Assembly: GCA_947251855.1 (NCBI GenBank)
Contig: CAMXUZ010000013.1
Coordinates: 1-6,452, forward strand
Direction: 5' to 3'
Length of the DNA: 6,452 bases
Source of the DNA: an uncultured Ruaniaceae bacterium
GTDB taxonomy: Bacteria > Actinomycetota > Actinomycetes > Actinomycetales > Beutenbergiaceae
In this document: in pieces, positions 1 through 6,114 of the stretch
How the letters are laid out: the number at the start of each line of letters is the position of its first letter
Position numbering within the stretch: position 1 is the first letter of the stretch
Program-made: the position numbers and the translations under genes
The notes under the pieces: generated by a model
What the model was told of the DNA's origin: nothing
The model's input: the letters and a program-made list of their open reading frames with translations, nothing else
Database searches by the model: none

Positions 1-2606
1 AGTCGCTTGTATGGCCATGTTTCTCCGTCGTCTAATGACACAGCGGTGAACAACCCCGAGCCGACAAAATCATCGCCGTTCTCATCAGTGAATTCCGTCA
101 CTGGCGCGAAGGTTGCGAACATGAGCGCATCGTTTTCTTCCAGCTCTAACAGGAAGCCACGCTGGCCCCCTTCGAGCGGCTCGAACTCACTCGAGGAGTA
201 TGACCATGTCTCTCCCCGATCCTCCGAGATACTCTGTGGCATCCATCCGTTGAAGTTGAACGTCGTATCAATGACTCCGTGATGTTGGTTTCCGGACGAA
301 TCTTCAACATGAGAACCTCCATCTTCATCGAAGGAGTAGCGCAGCACTTCCTGTGAATCAGAAACTTGGAGCGAGTTCTCCATGAGATCGCCCACTTCGT
401 CAGCTTCCAAAGCGCCGTGAAGAATTCGGAATTCGTCGATAGAGGCACTCAGGGTTGGATCCCCGTAAATGGATCGGCCGATCCAGTTGTACGACGTATC
501 CCCGAGGTCTGACGGATTTAGCGTGATCTCATCGCTTTCGCCGACCGCTTCGCCGTTGACGAAGATCGTTACTGTATCACCTGATTTCGTCACTGCGAGG
601 TGGTTCCACCCTTGCCCGAGAGGTTCAGGTGACGTGACCGTTTGCTGACCCGAGGCGTCCGGCGACTCAATGGTGAACCGTGGTCCCGTGCCGCCGCCTT
701 CGATCGCAAGGAACATCCCGTTCCCTTTTTGAGAAGCAAAGTCGAACACCCGCGACCAGTTCTGCCCGGCCATCGAGTTGCGCTTGATCCACGTCGCAAT
801 CGTGAAGTCGTCGACATCACTCAGAACACCTTCTGGCATATCAACTACGGCATTGGGCTCGGGTGCCCCCAGAGTCACAGCATTACCAAAACCGTCCATG
901 CTCGGAGATCTTGTCGCTTCCTTTTCTTCCGCTTCGCCCAGACTGTCGCCGCGCCCGAGCGCGAGGAGCCGACCGTCGGAGAGCTCCGCGATGGATGCAT
1001 GGAAACCCGCGATCCAGTCTCCTGACCCGCCATCGACGAATTCCGGAGCATTGGCCTCGTGCATCTCTTCCGTGATCGGGGCGTTTCCAAGAACGTCCGT
1101 CCCTGGATCCCACCAGGTCTCGCCACCGTCGTCACTGATATGGACGGCTGTTCCACTCGACGGGGTCGCGTCCGCGGGCAGTAATAGCCGCCCATCTGAG
1201 AGCTGCGTTGCTGCAGCAATGACCTGATTTCGTAACCCGTGTTCTGGTTGAATCAGTTCGGGCTTGGACCATGTTGCCCCGTTGTCCGTGGACGTTCGTT
1301 GCACCAGGGCTAACGCCCCATAAGTTTCAAGCGCTGAGATTCCTGACCAATGGTAGAGCGTTTCTTCCCCGTCCCACCAGAGTTCGTTTCCATGAACATT
1401 GCGACCAGGAGCATCCCAAAATACCGATGCCTCATCCCATTCGCTTTCGCCATGACGCAGCCGAGCGCCTGCTTGCTTCAGTATCCGGTCTTCTTCCCCT
1501 TCAGTCGAGTACCAAATTGCCATCAGGTCGCCGTTAGGCATCTCAGTCACCGCGGGCTGATGATTGTGGCCGAAAAATGGGCCCCTAGGTGCCGTCTCGA
1601 GATTTATGAAGGAGCGAGGGCCTTCAAAGTATGGTTCCCCGTCGTCGGTAGCGTCTTCTGGCTCCACCCTTTCCTGGCTCACATCTTGAAATATCTCATC
1701 TGGATCCGGTTCAGGGAGTGGTTCTGATTGAGGAAGTTCGCCTTGCACAACTCGGAATCCGGTCGCCCAATTTCGCGTCTCGGGTACCGTGGCGGCCCGA
1801 GAAGCCGACCTCAGGTACGTGGGCCAAGCACCTTCGGTCTCCATCTGAGTTGAGTGGCTGCCTCCACGTGTCACTTTGAACTCGCCATCAACACGGCCCA
1901 CGGGATCGTTTTGCGCTCCCTTTTCGTACGGCCCGTACCAATCCAACACCCACTCTTCGACCAAGCCGTGAACGTCGTGCAACCCGAACGGATTCGCGGG
2001 AGTCTGCCCGACTTGCAGAGAGACTTCTTCGTGCCCTGCACTGACACCTGGAAACCAGCTCTTTTGCTGATTCAGCCAAAATTCTTCAGGAAGTTCATCG
2101 CCCGTCCAATAGTCTGTCGTCGTGCCAGCCCGCGCGGCATATTCCCATTCCGCTTCCGTGGGCAGCCGGTAAGTAACTCCTTCTTTTTCTGACAACCATT
2201 CGGTAAACTCCACGGCGTCGTGCCAGCTGACGAAAACAACGGCCTCATCATCCTCAGAAGAGAAGCCCAACTTGTCCCTCAGGAGCGCATGGTCAGGATC
2301 GAACTCCTCGTACTGGGCATTCGTGACGGGAGTTGCAGATATCTTAAAGCCCGAAGAGATATTGACCTCGTACTGGGGCTCCTCGTCCAAGTAACCTCGC
2401 CCATCCAGGTGGGGCTGATCGTCCCGGGGAGGGCCCGAAGTTCCTTGCAGGAAGGTCCCGGACGGGATATCAACCAGGTCCATGCCTATGGAGTTCGTGG
2501 AAACCTCAGCCGAAGCACCCTCGGTTCCAGCAGCAGCTGCTGACACCGAGAGGAGGCTACCTGCTAACGATAATGTCGCTAATACAGCTACGCGTCTTTT
2601 CGTCAT
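1..2606 (-). CDS. Secreted FGE-like / sialidase-like (BNR) / LamG multidomain protein, 3' end beyond the window
   Basis: I checked every codon from the ATG at 2606 to base 3: there is no stop, giving 868 residues plus a partial codon, so the C-terminus lies outside the window. Residues 1 to about 33 form a signal peptide (KRR, a hydrophobic stretch VAVLATLSLAGSLLSV, then Ala-rich cleavage sites). Residues about 38-290 match the SUMF1/FGE-sulfatase fold (MDLVDIPSGTF, RLPTEAEWEYAARAGT at 147-162, NPFGLHDVHGLVEEW, RGGS at 247-250, GFRV at 283-286). An acidic, Pro-rich linker follows. From about 330 a BNR-type sialidase-like propeller begins (NHQPAVTEMPNGDLMAIWY), with Asp boxes at 439-446, 491-498, 794-801 and 857-864. 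Residues about 558-785 are a LamG/lectin insertion. I saw no cysteine, so the FGE catalytic pair is absent and formylglycine synthesis is unlikely. Sialidase or other glycosidase activity is inferred, not shown: no FRIP motif is visible. A weak AGGA lies upstream of the start. Likely extracellular. Confidence 0.9.
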   Translation of the reverse strand, partial: MTKRRVAVLATLSLAGSLLSVSAAAAGTEGASAEVSTNSIGMDLVDIPSGTFLQGTSGPPRDDQPHLDGRGYLDEEPQYEVNISSGFKISATPVTNAQYEEFDPDHALLRDKLGFSSEDDEAVVFVSWHDAVEFTEWLSEKEGVTYRLPTEAEWEYAARAGTTTDYWTGDELPEEFWLNQQKSWFPGVSAGHEEVSLQVGQTPANPFGLHDVHGLVEEWVLDWYGPYEKGAQNDPVGRVDGEFKVTRGGSHSTQMETEGAWPTYLRSASRAATVPETRNWATGFRVVQGELPQSEPLPEPDPDEIFQDVSQERVEPEDATDDGEPYFEGPRSFINLETAPRGPFFGHNHQPAVTEMPNGDLMAIWYSTEGEEDRILKQAGARLRHGESEWDEASVFWDAPGRNVHGNELWWDGEETLYHWSGISALETYGALALVQRTSTDNGATWSKPELIQPEHGLRNQVIAAATQLSDGRLLLPADATPSSGTAVHISDDGGETWWDPGTDVLGNAPITEEMHEANAPEFVDGGSGDWIAGFHASIAELSDGRLLALGRGDSLGEAEEKEATRSPSMDGFGNAVTLGAPEPNAVVDMPEGVLSDVDDFTIATWIKRNSMAGQNWSRVFDFASQKGNGMFLAIEGGGTGPRFTIESPDASGQQTVTSPEPLGQGWNHLAVTKSGDTVTIFVNGEAVGESDEITLNPSDLGDTSYNWIGRSIYGDPTLSASIDEFRILHGALEADEVGDLMENSLQVSDSQEVLRYSFDEDGGSHVEDSSGNQHHGVIDTTFNFNGWMPQSISEDRGETWSYSSSEFEPLEGGQRGFLLELEENDALMFATFAPVTEFTDENGDDFVGSGLFTAVSLDDGETWPYKR
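252..935 (-). other. LamG/concanavalin-like lectin domain inserted in the propeller
   Basis: This stretch encodes residues about 558-785 of the exported protein. It shows LamG hallmarks in order: FGNAVTL (573-579), DDFTIATWIK (599-608), GQGWNHLAVTKSGDTVTIFV (664-683), NGEAV, WIGRS (708-712), SASIDEFRILHGALEADEV (720-738). The motif that normally opens a LamG domain (FDE-G-DSSGN-H-G) comes last, at 759-777. The flanks belong to the propeller: LLALGRGDSL before and NGWMPQSISEDRGETW after. In related BNR proteins, as I recall them, these two flanks are nearly contiguous, so the lectin seems to sit in a blade loop. Inserted lectin domains are known in Vibrio cholerae sialidase. The boundaries are approximate. 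Confidence 0.75.
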
Positions 2607-2639
2607 TGAGTCCTAATCTCTAAAACATTCGTTGTAGGT

Positions 2640-2681
2640 CAAGTCATCGAAACAAGCCTCTCGATGCCGTCCTCAGACTTG
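2640..2681 (-). repeat. Nested inverted repeat in the leader of the exported-protein gene
   Basis: CATCGA (2645-2650) and TCGATG (2661-2666) are perfect inverted copies around a 10-base loop. Outside them, CAAGTC (2640-2645) and GACTTG (2676-2681) are also perfect inverted copies, with about 9 bases bulged on one side. If transcription starts at the candidate promoter further upstream, this would form a bulged hairpin in the 5' untranslated region, about 34-75 bases before the start codon. It could instead be a protein-binding site. The arms are short, so chance is possible. Confidence 0.35.
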
Positions 2682-2729
2682 TACTCGTCAACGGAATACC
2701 AGGACCGGCTCCCACGCCTGTCTGGCAAC

Positions 2730-2737
2730 TGTTAACA
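2730..2737. promoter_or_regulatory. Palindrome TGTTAACA, candidate GntR operator
   Basis: This is a perfect 8-base palindrome in a GT-N-AC arrangement of the kind bound by GntR-family proteins, although the spacing differs from the usual FCD consensus TNGTNNNACNA. It lies just downstream of the candidate minus-strand -10 box, near the expected transcription start, so a bound protein could repress the exported-protein gene. The assignment to the adjacent GntR protein is inference. Confidence 0.3.
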
Positions 2738-2746
2738 ATAGACGCT

Positions 2747-2775
2747 ACTGTATGAGTAAAGTAAATCTCTGGCAA
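2747..2775 (-). promoter_or_regulatory. Candidate promoter of the exported-protein gene
   Basis: On the minus strand, TTGCCA (2775-2770, five of six matches to TTGACA) is followed after exactly 17 bases by TACAGT (2752-2747, four of six matches to TATAAT). The start of transcription would be near 2740, giving a leader of about 135 bases. This is found by eye and unproven. Confidence 0.35.
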
Positions 2776-2861
2776 ACTGAACCCTTAAGCGGCGGATGTG
2801 TAATCCTGGGGTCGGCGTAGAACCAATGAGCCCAGAAATCGCTCAAAGCCTTGTAACGAAT

Positions 2862-2868
2862 GGAGGTG
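2862..2868 (+). promoter_or_regulatory. Ribosome binding site that sets the gntR start
   Basis: GGAGGTG lies with its GGAGG core 5 bases before the ATG at 2872. The alternative in-frame ATG at 2860 overlaps the start of this site and has no Shine-Dalgarno sequence of its own, so 2872 is preferred. Confidence 0.8.
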
Positions 2869-2871
2869 CAC

Positions 2872-3579
2872 ATGGCCCTGGACGCGCTTACGTCGTCTCA
2901 GTCGGTTTCTCACTCTGCCTTGAGCGAGCAGGTGGTAGATCGGCTACGGCGACTGATCATCACTGGCGAGCTAAGCGCTGGGACACATCTCGTTGAAACA
3001 CGCATCTCTGAAGCGCTCATGGTGAGCCGTGGCCCCGTACGCGACGCACTCCGGCAACTTGAGAGCGAAGGCCTCGTTGGCGCCCGTCGCGGGCGCACCT
3101 ACGTCATCGGGCTCACCCAGGACGATATTGATGAGTTGTACCACCTGCGCCAGCTCATCGAGGTCGAGGCTCTACGGCTCATGATCGAGAATCCCGAGCG
3201 AGATACTCATCCTGCTCACGCTGCATTGAAGAAGATGCTCGCGGCCGTTGAACAGCGAGACACGGCCGCGTATGCGCATTATGACCTCGAGTTCCACACT
3301 GCCCTGTACCAAGCTGCCAACCTTAGGCGCCTAACCGATGTTTGGCTCAACTACCGGCCGACCTTTTCTGCAATCTTGGAGATCACGAACGCGGAAGATC
3401 CCGATCTCAACCCTTCCTATAGCGATCACGTCGAACTGCTTGAGGCAGCGGAATCGGGAGACTTTGAGAACGCCCGAAAGATCTTGACGATGCATCTCGC
3501 TGGCTCCCATGCACGGATGCGCTCAGCCCATCAGCGTCGTACCGAGACGATGGCCGGTGAACCCCGCGCTGAAACGTGA
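2872..3579 (+). CDS. GntR-family transcriptional regulator, FCD subfamily
   Basis: This encodes a 235-residue cytoplasmic DNA-binding protein, the usual size for FCD regulators. The N-terminal winged helix-turn-helix spans about residues 15-80 (ALSEQVVDRLRRLIITGEL, then VSRGPVRDALRQLESEGLV as the recognition region, then the wing RRGRTYVIGL). The C-terminal all-helical FCD domain spans about 85-220. Its expected metal or ligand residues are all visible: Asp138 and His142 in DLEFH, His186 in SDHVELLEA, His208 in MHLAGSH. FCD proteins usually sense organic or sugar acids; NanR, the sialic acid regulator, belongs to this group. The gene is divergent from the exported sialidase-like gene across a 265-base region, so it probably controls that gene; this is inference from position. 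The ATG at 2872 is chosen because of the strong GGAGG. It ends 7 bases from the convergent lacI stop. Confidence 0.92.
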   Translation: MALDALTSSQSVSHSALSEQVVDRLRRLIITGELSAGTHLVETRISEALMVSRGPVRDALRQLESEGLVGARRGRTYVIGLTQDDIDELYHLRQLIEVEALRLMIENPERDTHPAHAALKKMLAAVEQRDTAAYAHYDLEFHTALYQAANLRRLTDVWLNYRPTFSAILEITNAEDPDLNPSYSDHVELLEAAESGDFENARKILTMHLAGSHARMRSAHQRRTETMAGEPRAET

Positions 3580-3586
3580 CGAATCG

Positions 3587-4549
3587 CTAATGGTTACTTT
3601 TGACCAGAGCGTCGTTGAGCCGAGCATCGATCTGGGCAAGGAGCCGCTGAATCGCAGCCTTCCCCATCTCGCCCGGCGACAGGCTAGTGACTGAAACGGA
3701 ACTTAGATCCGAGGTCGCGAACGGGAGATCACCAATAATGCCCACGTCCACGTGACTCCGACTGCTAGATTTCAAGGTCGAAAGAGCTTGGAGAACACCT
3801 ACACCAACGAGGTTGTTCGTCGCGAGGATCGCCGTAGCGCGGCCACCAAGCAGACCGGTTTCGAGGTACCTGGCAGCGGCATCCTTTCCTCCGTCGACGC
3901 GGAAATTCGCGTACGTGAGGGCGCTTTCGTCCGGCGGGTAACCGGCCGATATCAGCTCCTGCTGCCATCCGTTCGCGCGTTGCACCGCTGTGCTCGTGGT
4001 TCGCGGGCCGGTAACACAGACAATCTGCTCGTGACCCTTGTCCAATAATTTTCGCGTCGCCTGTCGGCCGAGCTGCACGTTGTCGAACGTGATCTGGTCG
4101 ATGTCGAAGTTCACCTCGCGGTCGATGACGACGACCCCCCGACGGCTCGCTAGTAGAGTTGAGATGGCCGGATCGGCCGTCGCAGGAGCGATGATCACAC
4201 CCGCCATGTTTTCGCGAGCGGCGATCTCGAGGTATTTCGTTTCCTTCTTCACGTCGTCATCGGAATTGCACAGCACGACGGAGTAGCCCGCCTCTTGCGC
4301 AACATCCTCTACGGCACGTGCAATCGTCGTGAAGAAAGGATTCTCCACATCGGGGACAACGAGGGCGATAACGTCCGACTGTCCGCGCCGGAGGGAGCGG
4401 GCAGTGGCGTGAGGGACATACCCTAACTCGGCAACCGCCGACCGCACCGCTTCGGCGAGGTCCTCCCGCACCGGTATTCCGTTCAGCACGCGCGAGACAG
4501 TCGCCGTTGATACACCTGCGCGATCCGCGACGTCGCGAATCCTAGTCAC
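3587..4549 (-). CDS. LacI-family transcriptional regulator
   Basis: This encodes a 320-residue protein, slightly shorter than the usual 330-350. The helix-turn-helix is at residues 4-23 (IRDVADRAGVSTATVSRVLN), followed by the hinge helix (ATARSLRRG, 48-56) and a periplasmic-binding-protein-like effector domain (VIALVVPDVENPFFTTIARA from 60; VVVIDRE at 139-145; VTGPRTTSTAVQRANGW at 179-195; ATNNLVGVGVLQAL at 243-256). Family members usually have GFDD(L/I)P near the effector pocket; here it reads GIIGDLPFATS (270-280), apparently two residues short, which may alter ligand choice. Start is GTG at 4549, with GGAGGG at 4559-4554 four bases before it. The gene begins 13 bases after the dnaB stop on the same strand, so co-transcription with dnaB is likely. 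Its sugar ligand and targets cannot be told. No transport or catabolic genes are visible beside it. Confidence 0.95.
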   Translation of the reverse strand: MTRIRDVADRAGVSTATVSRVLNGIPVREDLAEAVRSAVAELGYVPHATARSLRRGQSDVIALVVPDVENPFFTTIARAVEDVAQEAGYSVVLCNSDDDVKKETKYLEIAARENMAGVIIAPATADPAISTLLASRRGVVVIDREVNFDIDQITFDNVQLGRQATRKLLDKGHEQIVCVTGPRTTSTAVQRANGWQQELISAGYPPDESALTYANFRVDGGKDAAARYLETGLLGGRATAILATNNLVGVGVLQALSTLKSSSRSHVDVGIIGDLPFATSDLSSVSVTSLSPGEMGKAAIQRLLAQIDARLNDALVKSNH

Positions 4550-4562
4550 TCAACCCTCCACC

Positions 4563-5918
4563 CTAGTGGGCCATGTCAGAGAAACGCGCGAGGTGACCTT
4601 GGAAGGCGACGGCGATCGTCGCCGTCGGGCCGTTTCGATGTTTCGCGATGATGAGATCCGCTTCCCCCGCCCGGGGGGATTCCTTCTCGTACAGGTCTTC
4701 GCGGTGGATGAGCACGACCATGTCAGCATCCTGTTCGATCGCGCCGGACTCCCGAAGGTCACTCATCTGCGGAGTTTTATCAGTTCGCTGCTCGCTCCCG
4801 CGGTTGAGCTGGGAGACCGCGATCACGGGTACTTCGAGTTCCTTGGCGAGGAGTTTGATCGCGCGGGAGAACTCCGAGACTTCTTGCTGGCGCGATTCCA
4901 CCTGTTTACCCGAGCTCATCAACTGCAGATAGTCGATGATCACCAGCTTGAGATCGTTTCGTTGCTTGAGTCGGCGGCACTTCGCGCGGATCTCCATGAG
5001 GGACATGTTGGGAGAATCATCGATGAACAGCGGCGCATCGGAGACTTTGTTGAGCGCGCGGGCGAGACGATCCCAATCCTCATCCCGCATCATCCCCTTG
5101 CGCATGTTCTGCAGCGGGACTTCCGACTCCGCCGAGAGCATCCGCATGGCAATCTCGGTCTGGCTCATCTCCAGGGAGAAGATCACCGCGGGAAGCTTGT
5201 GTTTGATGCTCGCTGCGCGGGCGATGTCGATCCCGAAGGTGGATTTCCCGACCGCCGGGCGGGCAGCGACGACGACCATCTGTCCGGGGTGCAGGCCGTG
5301 GGTGACCTCGTCGAAATCGCGGAAACCGGTGGGGACACCGATGGCTTCAGAACCCCGGCTCGCCGCCGCCTGGATCTCCTCCAAGGTCGGGCTGATGATC
5401 TCACCGAGCGGCAGGTAATCTTCGGAGGTGCGCTGTTCGGTGACCGCATACACTTCCGCCTGCGCAGTGTTGACTACTTCGTCAACGTCGCCGCCATCGG
5501 TGCCGTACCCGAGTTGGACGATCCGGGTTCCCGCCTCGACCAGACGGCGCAACACCGCCCGCTCCTGCACGATCCGGGCGTAATAACCGGCATTCGCGGC
5601 GGTCGGCACCGAGGAAATGAGGGTGTGCAGGTAGGGGGCCCCGCCGATCCGGGAGAGTTCGCCCTGGCTCGTGAGCTCGGCAGCAACGGTGACGGCGTCG
5701 GCGGGTTCGCCCCGGCCGTACAGGTCGATGACCGCGTCATAGATCGCCTCGTGCGCGGGACGGTAGAAATCACTTCCCCGCAACACTTCAATGACATCGG
5801 CGATCGCGTCCTTGGAGAGCATCATCCCACCGAGCACACTCTGTTCCGCGGCAACGTCTTGCGGCGGAGTCCGATCGAACTCCGGTGCGCTTGGAGTGGT
5901 CAGGTCAGTGGTGCTCAC
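4563..5918 (-). CDS. dnaB: Replicative DNA helicase DnaB
   Basis: DnaB is the hexameric 5'-3' helicase that unwinds the chromosome at the replication fork, using ATP. From the GTG at 5918 the product has 451 residues, a normal length. The N-terminal domain (about 15-120) starts with DRTPPQDVAAEQSVLGGMML. A linker leads to the RecA-like C-terminal domain with Walker A ARPAVGKS (219-226), SLEMS with the catalytic Glu (248-252), Walker B VIIDYLQL (326-333), SQLNRG (369-374) and KHRNGPTA (426-433). There is no intein, although dnaB inteins occur in some actinobacteria. A TTG at 5936 would add six residues (MKEWIA); the GTG is preferred because the protein then begins MSTTDL like relatives and a weak AAAGAATGGA precedes it. 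The upstream region carries a DnaA box. lacI follows closely and a divergent MATE gene lies upstream. Confidence 0.97.
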   Translation of the reverse strand: MSTTDLTTPSAPEFDRTPPQDVAAEQSVLGGMMLSKDAIADVIEVLRGSDFYRPAHEAIYDAVIDLYGRGEPADAVTVAAELTSQGELSRIGGAPYLHTLISSVPTAANAGYYARIVQERAVLRRLVEAGTRIVQLGYGTDGGDVDEVVNTAQAEVYAVTEQRTSEDYLPLGEIISPTLEEIQAAASRGSEAIGVPTGFRDFDEVTHGLHPGQMVVVAARPAVGKSTFGIDIARAASIKHKLPAVIFSLEMSQTEIAMRMLSAESEVPLQNMRKGMMRDEDWDRLARALNKVSDAPLFIDDSPNMSLMEIRAKCRRLKQRNDLKLVIIDYLQLMSSGKQVESRQQEVSEFSRAIKLLAKELEVPVIAVSQLNRGSEQRTDKTPQMSDLRESGAIEQDADMVVLIHREDLYEKESPRAGEADLIIAKHRNGPTATIAVAFQGHLARFSDMAH

Positions 5919-5991
5919 AGCGATCCATTCTTTCAAAAAATTACCGAGAGTCTGCGGGCAGAAGCATCACGGTGTGTAGGAGTTCCGCGCC

Positions 5992-6000
5992 TGTGGATAA
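5992..6000 (-). promoter_or_regulatory. DnaA box TTATCCACA upstream of dnaB
   Basis: The minus strand reads TTATCCACA, a perfect match to the E. coli consensus TTATNCACA and one base from the TTGTCCACA form common in actinobacteria. It lies 74 bases before the dnaB GTG and about 16 bases downstream of the TATAGT candidate -10, so it would fall at or just after the transcription start. I found no second good box in this intergenic region, so it looks like a regulatory site, not an origin. Confidence 0.65.
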
Positions 6001-6015
6001 CCCGGTAGCAGTGAC

Positions 6016-6021
6016 ACTATA
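6016..6021 (-). promoter_or_regulatory. Candidate -10 box of dnaB
   Basis: TATAGT on the minus strand matches TATAAT at five of six positions. The matching -35 (around TTAGCG, 17 bases upstream) is poor. The leader to the GTG at 5918 would be about 90 bases and would contain the DnaA box. Confidence 0.4.
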
Positions 6022-6098
6022 CGTTGTTCGCCCCGACACGCTAAGCGAAGGTGTTCACTACTACGATGAGCGTGGCTGCACCGCAGCGGAACAACTTC

Positions 6099-6104
6099 TA
6101 TAGG
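6099..6104 (+). promoter_or_regulatory. Possible -10 box of the MATE gene, maybe leaderless
   Basis: TATAGG ends 10 bases before the GTG start of the MATE gene. No clear Shine-Dalgarno sequence precedes that GTG, and leaderless transcripts are common in actinobacteria, so a transcript starting at or near the start codon is possible. No convincing -35 box is seen. Confidence 0.25.
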
Positions 6105-6114
6105 CTTTTCAATC

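Larger units (their letters stand above)
2721..2779. repeat. Imperfect direct repeat TCTGGCAA(A)CTG, two copies
   Basis: TCTGGCAACTG occurs at 2721-2731 and TCTGGCAAACTG at 2768-2779, with starts 47 bases apart in the divergent control region. Each is soon followed by AAC. The second copy contains the proposed -35 box of the minus-strand gene, and the first abuts the TGTTAACA palindrome. This fits a pair of regulator sites, but no known operator is matched. Confidence 0.35.

Noticed and set aside
642..1227. Overlapping plus-strand open frames opposite the exported-protein gene
   Set aside because: The minus-strand frame here carries clear LamG and BNR motifs without interruption; the plus frames are low-complexity Ser/Arg/Pro sequences with no ribosome binding sites.
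1..2606. A broken or frameshifted gene in the left region
   Set aside because: Several short minus-strand frames suggested decay, but reading one phase from 2606 to 3 shows no stop, and all domain motifs lie in that single phase.
3752..4048. Plus-strand open frame opposite lacI
   Set aside because: It is a mirror frame of the conserved LacI effector domain with no motif or ribosome binding site.
4566..6008. Long plus-strand open frame of 480 codons opposite dnaB
   Set aside because: It is antisense to a fully conserved dnaB, has no recognisable domain, and is rich in Arg, Asp and Gly as expected for the mirror frame of a high-GC gene.
6075..6087. Small hairpin GCTGC-ACC-GCAGC before the MATE gene
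   Set aside because: The stem has only five pairs and no following T run, so it is not a terminator and carries no other clear signal.
6023..6095. Inverted repeat GTTGTTC / GAACAAC (6023-6029 and 6089-6095)
   Set aside because: Seven-base arms about 60 bases apart are likely to occur by chance, and the spacing does not fit a terminator or usual operator.
5919..6114. A replication origin near dnaB
   Set aside because: Only one DnaA box was found, with no AT-rich unwinding element and no dnaA or dnaN, so an origin is not supported.
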